The position numbers and the translations under genes were made by a program. DNA of 16,955 bases from Planctomycetota bacterium (lineage in GTDB: Bacteria; Planctomycetota; Phycisphaerae; WQYP01). The notes beneath the pieces are model-generated. The model did no database searches and was not told the origin of the DNA. It saw nothing but the letters and a program-made list of their open reading frames with translations. The stretch lies in contig JAJZGH010000091.1 of NCBI GenBank assembly GCA_021798635.1, positions 1-16,955 of the forward strand, written 5' to 3'. Below are positions 7,433 through 14,381 of the stretch, piece after piece. The stretch's first letter is position 1; every line of letters begins with the position of its first letter.

Positions 7433-7464
7433 GCGGATCACGCTTGGAATGGGGACACAGGGCG

Positions 7465-8010
7465 TTAGGGCAGGCACGGTTTGCCTGCGGAGTTACTCGG
7501 ACAGTGAATGGGTTTGGCAATAGCGCTTCCCGCAGCGCTCATGAGCGGATACCAATGTGAGCCTTTCGCGGGAAGGCGAACATACGTGCCATCCGGAATG
7601 GCCGATTGGTAGCTGGCCCGTGAGGAAAAATACGCCATGGATTGTTGGGGCGTCATGTTGGGGCTTTTTGGCTGGGCGAGGTATTGCTTGGCCTCTTTGG
7701 CTCGAGGGGTATATTTCATCAGGTAGCCGATTTTTTTGTCCCCGCAACTGGTACACGTATACATATAAGCGCGTACCAGCGTATCTTTGCCGGTGGCTCC
7801 TTTTAAAGGTGGAAGAGCGCTTGTCGGCTCGGTGGTAATGCTGCCATTGGATGTGTCATAAAAATAATAACTCGACGGCGCAGGCGGTGCGCTGACCGGT
7901 TTTATTTCCCACACAACCAGTCCAATCGCCAGGCAGACCAGCACAATGCCGCCGATGACAAACGGCTTCTGGTTCTGGTTCATCTTTTCCCGAATGCTCT
8001 GCAATGCCAT
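7465..8010 (-). CDS. membrane-anchored protein with CxxC motif, unknown function
   Basis: A 181-aa protein from ATG 8010, chosen over an upstream in-frame start at 8046 because GAAAGGG precedes it by about 9 nt. A short positively charged N-terminus (ALQSIREKMNQNQK) is followed by one transmembrane helix (about 17-35); the remainder should face the periplasm. The soluble part has Y-T-C-T-S-C-G at about 96-102, a CxxC pair that could bind metal or be redox active, followed by a KxxGYLMKYTP segment, and ends in a Ser/Pro-rich tail with another Cys pair. Short N-anchored proteins of this design are common next to pseudopilin genes in planctomycetes (recollection, not a database result). It starts 40 bp after the stop of the AraC-type regulator gene on the same strand and is probably cotranscribed with it. 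Confidence 0.72.
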   Translation of the reverse strand: MALQSIREKMNQNQKPFVIGGIVLVCLAIGLVVWEIKPVSAPPAPSSYYFYDTSNGSITTEPTSALPPLKGATGKDTLVRAYMYTCTSCGDKKIGYLMKYTPRAKEAKQYLAQPKSPNMTPQQSMAYFSSRASYQSAIPDGTYVRLPAKGSHWYPLMSAAGSAIAKPIHCPSNSAGKPCLP

Positions 8011-8050
8011 AATGAAAACCCTTTCAAAAAATATGTTTACCAACAATGTA

Positions 8051-9286
8051 TCAGAACGATATTGCCTGCCCGCTGTTATTGCGTCGATAAGCGGATGGGG
8101 TCATTCCGGCAATCCGCTTGAACATAACATTAAACACGGTCTCACTTCGAAATCCTGATTCTTCCGCAATTTTCCACATGGGTTTATCGGATTCGATAAT
8201 CAGTTGTCTGGCCCGATCCACGTGGGCACGCCAGATTTCATCCTGCAGCGTGGAACGCGTGAGGGCCTTAAATCGTATCTCCAGGCTGCGCCGTGATACC
8301 AGCACCTTGGCCAGCACATCGTCAATATGGATCGGTTCATGGGCGTGGGTGCGGATGAATCTATAGGCCTCGGCCACATCCGGGTCCTGATAGGCGGTGA
8401 CATCGGTGGACTCCCGCTGCACCACGGGCAGGGGAGCCACAAAAATCGGTTTTTTTGGTGCGGCTTTTCCCAACATGATATTGTTTAACGTCTGTGCCGC
8501 CTGGCGCGCTACCAATCGTCCGTTCAACTGAATACTCGTAAGGCGCGGCACGCTCATCATGCACACCCATAAGCAGTTGTCCACCCCGCACACCGCGATG
8601 TCGTTAGGAACCGCGAAGCCTTCTTCGCGGGCCATGCGTATGGCTTCATAGGCAAATCGATCCATGCAGGTAAACAGCGCAATGGGTTTGGGGAGATTCT
8701 TTAACCAGCTTCGCAATTCAATCTGCTGTTCATCATTTTGAAATCGCCACCAGTCCGGCACAGTATTTTCATATACATGGACCTGAAAACCCAGTGCTTG
8801 GAGTGTGGCTAAATAACCGGCCCGGCGGAGGCGCTCCCAAGGAAATGTTGTCGCCTCACACATTCCATAATACGCAAACGTGCGAAATCCCTTGCTCGCC
8901 AGATGCTCTGCCGCCTGTACACCCACCGCGTAATCATCGGGAATCACCTGAACAAAGGGGGTGGTTTCCTGGAAGTGCGGGGTGGCCACCACTGGAATAT
9001 TCGCCTGCTCCAGGGCGGTAAGCGTTTCCGGGTCATCCCAGTGGCCGATGATGGCTCCGTCAATGCGCCCGGCGGCGATATCCTGCGGGCCGACTTCGCC
9101 CAAGGTGGCAATAAGGGTGCGCCAATTCCCTACTTCCGTAGCGAAGCTGGCAATTTCCATCGCCGCCTGGTCGCTGTAAATCCCTATTTCACGAGACAAA
9201 TAAGCGATCCGTGGTTTCTTCCGCAATTTGCCCGCACGGCTCGGCCGAATGCCGTCGCGTTTTTTTTTGCGTCCGCTATTTTTCAT
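8051..9286 (-). CDS. XylR-like regulator: LacI-type sugar sensor fused to AraC HTH domain
   Basis: A 411-aa DNA-binding transcription factor. Residues 1-25 are a Lys/Arg-rich tail. Residues about 26-290 form a periplasmic-binding-protein-like sensor of the LacI/GalR type without its own HTH (PRIAYLSREIGIYSDQ, DGAIIGHWDDPE, NIPVVATP, PNDIAVCGVDN-C, PRLTSIQLNGRLVARQAA). Residues about 302-402 are an AraC-family domain with HTH1 near 319-343 (IDDVLAKVLVSRRSLEIRFK) and HTH2 near 371-400 (WKIAEESGFRSETVF, then MTPSAYRR). This is the layout of E. coli XylR, a sugar-responsive activator; the ligand here is unknown. ATG 9286 is preferred; the frame stays open to TTG 9355, which would sit inside the putative operator. 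No ribosome site precedes ATG 9286, and a -10-like TACAAT ends 6 nt before it. The gene is divergent from the pseudopilin gene. Confidence 0.9.
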   Translation of the reverse strand: MKNSGRKKKRDGIRPSRAGKLRKKPRIAYLSREIGIYSDQAAMEIASFATEVGNWRTLIATLGEVGPQDIAAGRIDGAIIGHWDDPETLTALEQANIPVVATPHFQETTPFVQVIPDDYAVGVQAAEHLASKGFRTFAYYGMCEATTFPWERLRRAGYLATLQALGFQVHVYENTVPDWWRFQNDEQQIELRSWLKNLPKPIALFTCMDRFAYEAIRMAREEGFAVPNDIAVCGVDNCLWVCMMSVPRLTSIQLNGRLVARQAAQTLNNIMLGKAAPKKPIFVAPLPVVQRESTDVTAYQDPDVAEAYRFIRTHAHEPIHIDDVLAKVLVSRRSLEIRFKALTRSTLQDEIWRAHVDRARQLIIESDKPMWKIAEESGFRSETVFNVMFKRIAGMTPSAYRRNNSGQAISF

Positions 9287-9292
9287 GGGGGC

Positions 9293-9298
9293 ATTGTA
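9293..9298 (-). promoter_or_regulatory. -10-like element of the regulator gene
   Basis: On the minus strand TACAAT (within CTATACAATG) lies 6 nt before ATG 9286 and 25 bp beyond the operator-like repeat at 9321-9352. No good -35 hexamer is present at 16-18 bp (GCGCCG), as expected for an activator-dependent promoter. Transcription starting about 7 nt downstream would make the mRNA leaderless, which fits the absence of a ribosome site. Confidence 0.35.
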
Positions 9299-9320
9299 TA
9301 GGGAGAATTCATTGTCGGCG

Positions 9321-9352
9321 CAGTTTTGCGCTAACGATAAATATTTTTGCGC
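9321..9352. promoter_or_regulatory. operator-like direct repeat, 21-bp period (site 2)
   Basis: TTTTGCGC at 9324-9331 and TTTTGCGC at 9345-9352 form perfect 8-bp direct repeats exactly 21 bp apart, in the gap between the AraC-type regulator and the divergent pseudopilin gene. The spacing equals two helical turns and is the pattern used by AraC and XylR dimers. The site matches 6829-6857 at 22 of 29 positions. It is the likely binding site of the adjacent regulator, for autoregulation, control of the pseudopilin, or both. Confidence 0.6.
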
Positions 9353-9361
9353 CAACCATTC

Positions 9362-9390
9362 TTGTATCGGTTTTTTGACCGGCGTATTAT
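9362..9390 (+). promoter_or_regulatory. possible promoter of the pseudopilin gene
   Basis: TTGTAT (9362-9367) and TATTAT (9385-9390) are separated by 17 bp, and the -10 matches the consensus at five of six positions. The pair starts 10 bp after the operator-like repeat, so the regulator would be placed directly upstream of polymerase. The leader to ATG 9520 would be about 120 nt. Confidence 0.35.
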
Positions 9391-9519
9391 TGGGTAATCG
9401 AAGAATGGCGGCGGCAGTAGCCTGAAAACAAGTTTGCCATTCTCTTCAGAGTTCAGGTTATGAGGTTGAATTAAATGCGACAGGGTGTCCACAGTCTTTT
9501 TTTAGAAAGGGAAGACGTT

Positions 9520-10563
9520 ATGCCAGTTTCAACACATTATCATGGGAAGGCGAAAGGCTTCACGCTCATTGAGTTGCTGGTGGTAATATCCATCATCGCC
9601 CTGCTGATAGCATTATTACTGCCCGCGCTGGCGCGGGCCAAGTCCGCAGCACTAACTGTTTCGTGCGGCTCTAATCTGCGCCAACTCGGTTTGGTGGCCC
9701 AAATGTACGCCAATGAGAACGAAGGTATGCTCCCGTTTGGCGAGGGGCCTCCGGGCGGCCAGGTCGCATCACCAAGTAACGGCAATATAAATGGCCCAAG
9801 TCAAGCGGCCCTCGCGGGTGACGTTTCAACTTGGCGTAATCAGTTTCAGTCCTACTTGCAATCACAGCCGCTCTCGCCGTTGGCGCAGTACAACATGTGG
9901 CAGTGGCCGCTGGCGTATCCCGGATCCCCCGAGGGATGGAATGGGTTCTCCGATGTTTTTCGCGATCCAGCTTCGGCCAATATTGGCGGGAGCAACGCGT
10001 GGCCCCTCGCCGGGCAAAGCGACTATCAGGCTAACGAGGAACTGTTTCCGCTCGCGGGGTACATCCTTCCAAGCTGGCCGGGCGAATCGCTCTATAAACT
10101 CGCCAACCTCGGTGGCCGCGGTTCGCAGGTCGTGATGTTTACTGACGGCCTGAGGTCACGAAATTCCAGCGGCATGACCGTTGGATTGACGCAAGCAACA
10201 GATTTTTGGGGTACCTTGCACGGTAACGGGATCACAGGGTTCTGGAATGGCACCACGAATGTAATAAATTACTTCGGTGATTCCATCAGCGCCACCGCTG
10301 CTAATCCTACCGCAAATCCTCAGCAGGGTATTACCCCCGGCCCGGATCAATCCGGCCCAGCTGATACTTGGCAGACCACCTATTGGCTCCGCTGGCGGCA
10401 TGGTTACGGAAACACACACTCTGTGAATTGCGTGTTCGGCGATGACCACGTGGAAACGTTCTCCTACACTGCGAGTGTTCCCGGCGGAAGCAACCCGTCC
10501 AAACCGCCGGTCAGCAATCTTCCCACGGAAGACTTCATGGCCACCGCACCGGGCGGCCAGTAA
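9520..10563 (+). CDS. DUF1559-like pseudopilin with prepilin N-methylation signal
   Basis: A 347-aa protein with a type IV prepilin leader: 13 residues ending in G, then F14-T-L-I-E18, followed by the hydrophobic helix [20 protein letters not shown]. Cleavage after G13 and methylation of F14 by prepilin peptidase are expected; E18 is the conserved +5 glutamate. The body carries typical features of the large planctomycete prepilin family ([30 protein letters not shown]). Near the end, [13 protein letters not shown] at 300-312 resembles the H-X9-DG signature, with DD in place of DG. Such proteins are numerous in planctomycetes and probably extracellular or in pseudopili; exact roles are unknown. 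ATG 9520 has GGGAAG 5 nt upstream; an in-frame ATG at 9475, with GAGG at 9 nt, would lengthen the leader to 28 residues. An intrinsic terminator follows. Confidence 0.9.
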   Translation: MPVSTHYHGKAKGFTLIELLVVISIIALLIALLLPALARAKSAALTVSCGSNLRQLGLVAQMYANENEGMLPFGEGPPGGQVASPSNGNINGPSQAALAGDVSTWRNQFQSYLQSQPLSPLAQYNMWQWPLAYPGSPEGWNGFSDVFRDPASANIGGSNAWPLAGQSDYQANEELFPLAGYILPSWPGESLYKLANLGGRGSQVVMFTDGLRSRNSSGMTVGLTQATDFWGTLHGNGITGFWNGTTNVINYFGDSISATAANPTANPQQGITPGPDQSGPADTWQTTYWLRWRHGYGNTHSVNCVFGDDHVETFSYTASVPGGSNPSKPPVSNLPTEDFMATAPGGQ

Positions 10564-10580
10564 TAGAATCGCTTGATGTT

Positions 10581-10616
10581 CCCACGGGCCACCTTGGCCC
10601 GTGGGGGCGGGCTTTT
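10581..10616 (+). terminator. intrinsic terminator after pseudopilin gene
   Basis: A perfect 10-bp stem, CCCACGGGCC (10581-10590) and GGCCCGTGGG (10596-10605), with loop ACCTT, is followed by GGCGGGCTTTT. It begins 17 nt after the stop codon and separates the pseudopilin from the PEP-CTERM gene. The short U-tract is offset by a few G/C, so termination may be partial. Confidence 0.7.
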
Positions 10617-10799
10617 GGCGGGTTAGCGTAACGAGGAAGACGATCCCCTAAAATTTATCGGCTTGTTCTGCCTCGCAGACGCACAGCAACTCAAAATATA
10701 GCGCCCTCGTGGTCGGTGAACAAATTCGTTCCTCGATTGGAGAGGGTAGAGCGCACGAGCCGGCTCTTAACAGGCTTGGATTTTAGAAGGAGAGTTTCA

Positions 10800-11759
10800 A
10801 TGAAAACTCAACTATTTAGTAATGGCCGGGTTCTCGGGCTGGGAATCGCGGCGGCATCCGCAACCTTGGTAGGATTATCGGCGCACACCGCCCAAGCGGC
10901 ACCATATAGCGGAACAAACGCTATCAATTTCATGTTTGCGTACAGCGGTGAGGGGGCCTACACCACCAATAAAGGCTCGGCAGCGGGGTACGCGGCCGTG
11001 GGCGTGGACCCCAGCAATACCGGCACCGTGTGGAATCAGATGGTCCCCACGACAAATAAAGGTGCGTTGGCCGCAGGTGCATACGGTTATGCCCCCGCAG
11101 CCAACACGCTCAGTAATTTGTTGGATTCCCAGGGGAACCCGACGGCTATCACTGTGACAATTCCCACAGCACCGGCTTCGACGAGTTTTGAAAACGCCAG
11201 TTGGGCTGGGAATCCGCCTCTGACTGGAACTTGGGCATACAGCTATTCTGGGGGGACAGGTAGTCCGGCAATCCCACTGCCAATTGATATTTCCGGGTTA
11301 AGTCCTGGCGCACAATACGACCTGTATGTGTACGGCTCGGATGCGAATAGCAACGGCGTCGGCACCACCTTTTCACTGGCCGCCGCGAACGCCATTGCCG
11401 GTGACGCGTCGACGGCAACAACCACAGGCATTTCGTCCGTGAGCGATCCAAATAGGAACCAGCCCTTTGTGCTGCCATGGAATGTTCCGACCACCGCCTA
11501 CGGTTATGCTTGGGCTAGCGCCACCGCGACCCATGGTCAGATATGGACTATGCTGCAGACGCAGGCAGACTCCGGCGGCAACATCACGTTTTACCATGCC
11601 AATATTGCCGGAGCACAAACTGACGGCGTCAATGGCTTCCAACTGCAACCGGTGGCGAATGTCGCCACTCCCGAACCCACCACCGTGGCCCTCTTAGGTA
11701 TTGCAGCCGGTGCGGGTTTGCTGCTTACGCCGCGGCGCAAGCGTCTTGCAAAACTGTGA
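10800..11759 (+). CDS. PEP-CTERM sorting-domain secreted protein
   Basis: A 319-aa exported protein. AAGGAG stands 8 nt before ATG 10800, so this start is preferred over an in-frame ATG at 10716. The signal peptide spans about 1-33 (cleavage near AQA|AP). The mature region is low in charge, rich in Ala, Gly, Ser, Thr and Asn, with a beta-sandwich-like ISGLSPGAQYDLYVYGSD motif at about residues 164-181 that is frequent in planctomycete PEP-CTERM proteins. The C-terminus is a complete sorting signal: TPEPTT at about 290, a hydrophobic helix VALLGIAAGAGLLL, and the basic tail PRRKRLAKL. Exosortase is expected to cleave at the PEP motif and pass the protein to the surface or an exopolysaccharide. 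No exosortase gene is in the window. A strong terminator follows. A perfect palindrome GAGCCGGCTC (10757-10766) lies in its leader. Confidence 0.9.
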   Translation: MKTQLFSNGRVLGLGIAAASATLVGLSAHTAQAAPYSGTNAINFMFAYSGEGAYTTNKGSAAGYAAVGVDPSNTGTVWNQMVPTTNKGALAAGAYGYAPAANTLSNLLDSQGNPTAITVTIPTAPASTSFENASWAGNPPLTGTWAYSYSGGTGSPAIPLPIDISGLSPGAQYDLYVYGSDANSNGVGTTFSLAAANAIAGDASTATTTGISSVSDPNRNQPFVLPWNVPTTAYGYAWASATATHGQIWTMLQTQADSGGNITFYHANIAGAQTDGVNGFQLQPVANVATPEPTTVALLGIAAGAGLLLTPRRKRLAKL

Positions 11760-11786
11760 CCTGATTCTTGATCCACCTTCCTGAAG

Positions 11787-11825
11787 CCGGCCGCCTGATT
11801 CAATAGAAAGGGCGGCCGGTTTTGT
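11787..11825 (+). terminator. intrinsic terminator after PEP-CTERM gene
   Basis: The stem CCGGCCGCC (11787-11795) and GGCGGCCGG (11811-11819) pairs perfectly over 9 bp, with a 15-nt A/T-rich loop, and runs straight into TTTTGT. It starts 27 nt after the PEP-CTERM stop, closing that unit before the glycosidase genes. Confidence 0.75.
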
Positions 11826-11939
11826 CAACATAATTCTTCGCTTTTGGAGTGTTTGCTTGCAGCTTAATGAACCGCTTCGTTCATCGGGACCTAGACTCCG
11901 ATCGCCCCTCAACGTGACAAGCGAGCGATCGAATACGCC

Positions 11940-12001
11940 GTACCGCAGGCATCTTGCCTGCCCCGAAAATACGACAAAAGCGGGCGGGACGCCTGCGGTA
12001 C
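11940..12001. repeat. GC-rich extragenic palindromic repeat upstream of GH5 genes
   Basis: An 11-bp perfect inverted repeat, GTACCGCAGGC (11940-11950) and GCCTGCGGTAC (11991-12001), brackets 40 nt. The left arm contains its own small hairpin (GCAGGCA / TGCCTGC at 11945-11951 and 11954-11960). From memory, repeats with CCGCAGGC...GCCTGCGG arms are common between genes in planctomycetes and neighbours. The open frame of the following gene runs through it up to 11857, but this is fortuitous: the gene's signal peptide and ribosome site are downstream. The rest of the 11826-12069 leader shows nothing clear. Confidence 0.65.
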
Positions 12002-12069
12002 CTGTCGCGCTTTCGCCTACGCCGCCCAGTGCCGGTTGTGGCCGAGCGGGGTATCAGCGGAGTAACTCG

Positions 12070-13170
12070 GTGCGCGTTTCCTGCCTGATCTTATCGTTTA
12101 TGTTTCTGACTGTGCTCATGGTCAGTAATGCACGGGCGGCAGACCGCATGTCAGGCCGCACCTTACCCGCTTTCGCGCCTGTCAAGGGCATCATGGCTCT
12201 GCATACTCATGACAATGAGTTGCTATATGCCAACGGTAACACTGCGGTCCTCCGCGGTGTGGTCATGGCCGCTAAGCCGGGAACGCCTAATTGGTCGCAT
12301 CTTCACCAATCTATCGCGGTGGCGGTGAAAACTTGGGAAGGCCGGTTGATCGGTCTGCCCCTCTCTCAGGATGCTTGGTTTGGAAAATTGCCTGATTCAC
12401 ACCGCGATGGCATGGCGTATCGGCATACGGTTGATTCCTTCGTGCAATATTGTGCCGCGCACGGGGCTTATATTGATTTGACTCTGCAATGGACCGACAT
12501 TGGCCGCTGGGGAAAGTATCTCGGTCGCCATCACATGCCGGATGGGAATTCTGTGCGATTCTGGCGGGCGGTGGCTACTCGGTATCAAAATTATCCCAAT
12601 GTACTTTTCGGTTTGTTTGCGTCGCCCAGCGGTGTGGATTGGCACACCTGGCTTTACGGCGGCGTGTGCACGCACGAATCCGCCACGCGCATTGTGGCGT
12701 ATCGGGCCGCGGGAATGCAGGAACTGTATAACACTGTGCGGGCGACGGGTGCGGAAAATGTTGTGGTGGCACCGGGATGTCGCGGTGGGGCGGATCTCTT
12801 CGGCGTGATTCACGGCTTCGCGGTGCGGGGCCGGAATATCATGTACAGCGCGAATATTTACGCCTGGGTCTCATCCCATGAACCGATTGCCCACTGGGCG
12901 CGGCAATGGCGGCAGCATTTTGAACTGCCCGCCAAACATGTGCCGGTGTTGGTGGCGCAATGGGGTGGCGGACGCAAAGGGGCGGCTTATAAGCACCTGC
13001 TGTTGCGGGCGATGGAAAAAAGGAATATCAGTTGGACAGCCGTAAATTTTGGCGTTGGGCCGCCCTGGCCGGCGCTGGTAAAAAATTGGCAGTATCAGCC
13101 CACGAAGCTCGGTACGCTGGTGAAACACGAGTTGGCGAAAAAAGTATCCCCGGCGGAGGGCGGAAAATGA
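12070..13170 (+). CDS. GH5-like protein lacking the catalytic residues (probable pseudoenzyme)
   Basis: Start GTG 12070 is chosen because GGAG stands 7 nt before it and the sequence after it is a clean signal peptide (RVSCLILSFMFLTVLMVSNARA|AD); the frame is open to TTG 11857 but covers a repeat. The 366-aa product is a paralog of the next gene and aligns throughout (ALHT, AWFG/RWFG, YRHTVDSFVQY, VRFWR, YPNV, GVDWHTW, GMQELY, KNWQYQP). The GH5 catalytic positions are replaced: R to G95, H to Q140, the NE pair to A184-S185, H to N262, nucleophile E to Q297, W to V325. Hydrolysis by the GH5 mechanism is therefore not expected; a secreted carbohydrate-binding or partner role is possible. There is no frameshift or stop, so it is not a decayed gene. 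Its TGA overlaps the next ATG (ATGA). Confidence 0.85.
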   Translation: MRVSCLILSFMFLTVLMVSNARAADRMSGRTLPAFAPVKGIMALHTHDNELLYANGNTAVLRGVVMAAKPGTPNWSHLHQSIAVAVKTWEGRLIGLPLSQDAWFGKLPDSHRDGMAYRHTVDSFVQYCAAHGAYIDLTLQWTDIGRWGKYLGRHHMPDGNSVRFWRAVATRYQNYPNVLFGLFASPSGVDWHTWLYGGVCTHESATRIVAYRAAGMQELYNTVRATGAENVVVAPGCRGGADLFGVIHGFAVRGRNIMYSANIYAWVSSHEPIAHWARQWRQHFELPAKHVPVLVAQWGGGRKGAAYKHLLLRAMEKRNISWTAVNFGVGPPWPALVKNWQYQPTKLGTLVKHELAKKVSPAEGGK

Positions 13171-14312
13171 GAGACGAGCCTCAGATTAGTGAGATAGCAT
13201 CATTGACATTCAATATACGGTCGCCAATCAGCGCGACATCGCGTTTTGTCCTGGCCCTGCTGATCGGCGTGTTGCTTGCGGGGTGGACACTCGCAGCCGC
13301 GGCTTCCCCATCGGCGGTTCCGCATATCGTTACGTTATCTTGCCCCTATCGCATCAGCAATATGGCGTTGCACACACAGGGCAATAAACTGTTGAATGCA
13401 CAAAATCAACTGGTGGTACTCCACGGCGTGGATTTGCCAAGTCTGGAATGGACCAACCGGGGCGATCATGTCCGCCGATCGATGCGTGCGGCTGTCACGC
13501 AGTGGCACTGCCAAATTATTCGCATTCCCACGTCCGTCAATCGCTGGTTCGGGCAAGCGCCGGGACAACGCCATGGCGGGCGGGTGTATCGGCATATTGT
13601 GGATCAGTTGATCCAGTACGCCGCCCGGCATCACGTATATGTGGTGCTGGATTTGCATTGGAATGATATGGATCGCACCTTTGCGGATCTCGGGCAGCAC
13701 CGCATGCCCGATCATTCCTGTGTGCGCTTCTGGAGATTGGCCGCTCGGCGCTATATGGATTATCCCAATGTATTTTATGATCTATACAATGAACCGCACG
13801 GGATCAACTGGATTACCTGGCGCGATGGCGGCATTTGCACGGGCGAAACAAAAACCACCGTGGTAACATATCGCGCCGTAGGGATGCAGCGTTTGTATGA
13901 TGTGGTGCGGCACGCGGGTGCCGCCAATATTGTCATCATCGGGGGAACCAGTTGGGCCTACGACGACTTTGGCATTACCCATGGCTACGCTATCGCGGGG
14001 AAAAATATTGTGTATGATTGCCATGTATATCCATGGAAGCCGCGATGGAAGCACAGCTTTGAACTCGCGGCGAAAAAGGTGCCGATGATCTTTGATGAAT
14101 TCGGCGGCACCGGGAAACAGTTGGCGTTTGGCAGAAAGGTTATTGCGTATGCGGCGGCGCATCATATCAGTTGGTGCGCCTGGTCGTTTCACACGCAGGC
14201 CGGGCCGGTGCTCATAAAGAATTGGAACTATCAGCCCAGCGCGTTTGGTGCGTTGATTAAGAAGGCGCTAACGATAACCAAGGATCAAGGATCAAGGACC
14301 ACTGATCAATAA
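13167..14312 (+). CDS. GH5-family glycoside hydrolase, catalytic residues intact
   Basis: A 381-aa protein; ATG 13167 overlaps the previous stop, with GGAGG 7 nt upstream, so translation is probably coupled. A hydrophobic segment at about 26-45 ending TLAAAAS is the signal peptide, with a long 25-residue N-region. The (beta/alpha)8 GH5 set is present: R119 in IIRIP, H164 in LDLHWND, acid/base E209 in LYNEPHG, H286 and Y288 in CHVYPW, nucleophile E311 in FDEFGG, and W339 in WCAWSF. GH5 retaining enzymes cut beta-1,4-linked glucans or mannans; next to a GH2 beta-mannosidase a mannan-type substrate is plausible, but subfamily specificity cannot be read here. Shared motifs show it arose with the upstream gene by tandem duplication. 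Its last 12 or so residues (KDQGSRTTDQ) come from 7-bp tandem repeats and are probably not part of the fold. Confidence 0.88.
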   Translation: MRDEPQISEIASLTFNIRSPISATSRFVLALLIGVLLAGWTLAAAASPSAVPHIVTLSCPYRISNMALHTQGNKLLNAQNQLVVLHGVDLPSLEWTNRGDHVRRSMRAAVTQWHCQIIRIPTSVNRWFGQAPGQRHGGRVYRHIVDQLIQYAARHHVYVVLDLHWNDMDRTFADLGQHRMPDHSCVRFWRLAARRYMDYPNVFYDLYNEPHGINWITWRDGGICTGETKTTVVTYRAVGMQRLYDVVRHAGAANIVIIGGTSWAYDDFGITHGYAIAGKNIVYDCHVYPWKPRWKHSFELAAKKVPMIFDEFGGTGKQLAFGRKVIAYAAAHHISWCAWSFHTQAGPVLIKNWNYQPSAFGALIKKALTITKDQGSRTTDQ

Positions 14313-14355
14313 ACAGGAAAGTTCTTAGATTTTGATCCTTGTTCATTGATCATTG
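14280..14355. repeat. facing 7-bp tandem repeats between GH5 and GH2 genes
   Basis: The left arm is four heptamers in register: AAGGATC, AAGGATC, AAGGACC, ACTGATC (14280-14307). The right arm is the inverted counterpart: TTGATCC, TTGTTCA, TTGATCA (14332-14352). Two alternative hairpins are possible: AAGGATCAA (14280 or 14287) with TTGATCCTT (14332-14340), or TGATCAAT (14303-14310) with ATTGATCA (14345-14352). The left arm encodes the C-terminal tail of the GH5 enzyme. It may act as an mRNA processing or attenuation element between the genes, or be simple repeat expansion. Confidence 0.6.
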
Positions 14356-14381
14356 TATATATTGAGAACAGGGGTATGCAC

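Larger units (their letters stand above)
6324..7464. other. 1.1-kb region without a confident gene
   Basis: Between kdoO and the next leftward gene no ORF resembles a known family. The part next to kdoO (6324-6560) should hold its promoter; it includes a perfect 10-bp palindrome AACCGCGGTT at 6533-6542. A short hairpin (ATCGGG 6678-6683 / CCCGAT 6690-6695) sits 8 nt before a run of six T and could be a weak plus-strand terminator. An operator-like direct repeat lies at 6826-6857, a possible small ORF at 6895-7068, an 8-bp inverted repeat (CGCGATCT 6956-6963 / AGATCGCG 6974-6981) inside that ORF, and two tandem copies of an unknown element at 7073-7432. Longer ORFs crossing this region are short and have unremarkable composition. 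Confidence 0.6.

Noticed and set aside
7028..7520. Minus-strand ORFs through the duplicated element that share a WYxDCRxK..YFP pattern, reminiscent of integrase N-termini
   Set aside because: The protein-like similarity is real (both copies), but differences between copies are most frequent at the second codon position of this frame (10, 14 and 7 at positions 1, 2 and 3), opposite to coding constraint. The starts are TTG or lie in unrelated sequence, and no catalytic part of an integrase follows.
11857..12069. 71-codon N-terminal extension of the first GH5-like protein from TTG 11857
   Set aside because: It runs through a palindromic repeat and precedes a full signal peptide; GTG 12070 has a ribosome site at proper spacing.
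13032..13166. 45-codon N-terminal extension of the second GH5 protein inside the previous gene
   Set aside because: ATG 13167 has GGAGG 7 nt upstream and an ATGA overlap; the extension overlaps conserved C-terminal sequence of the first paralog.
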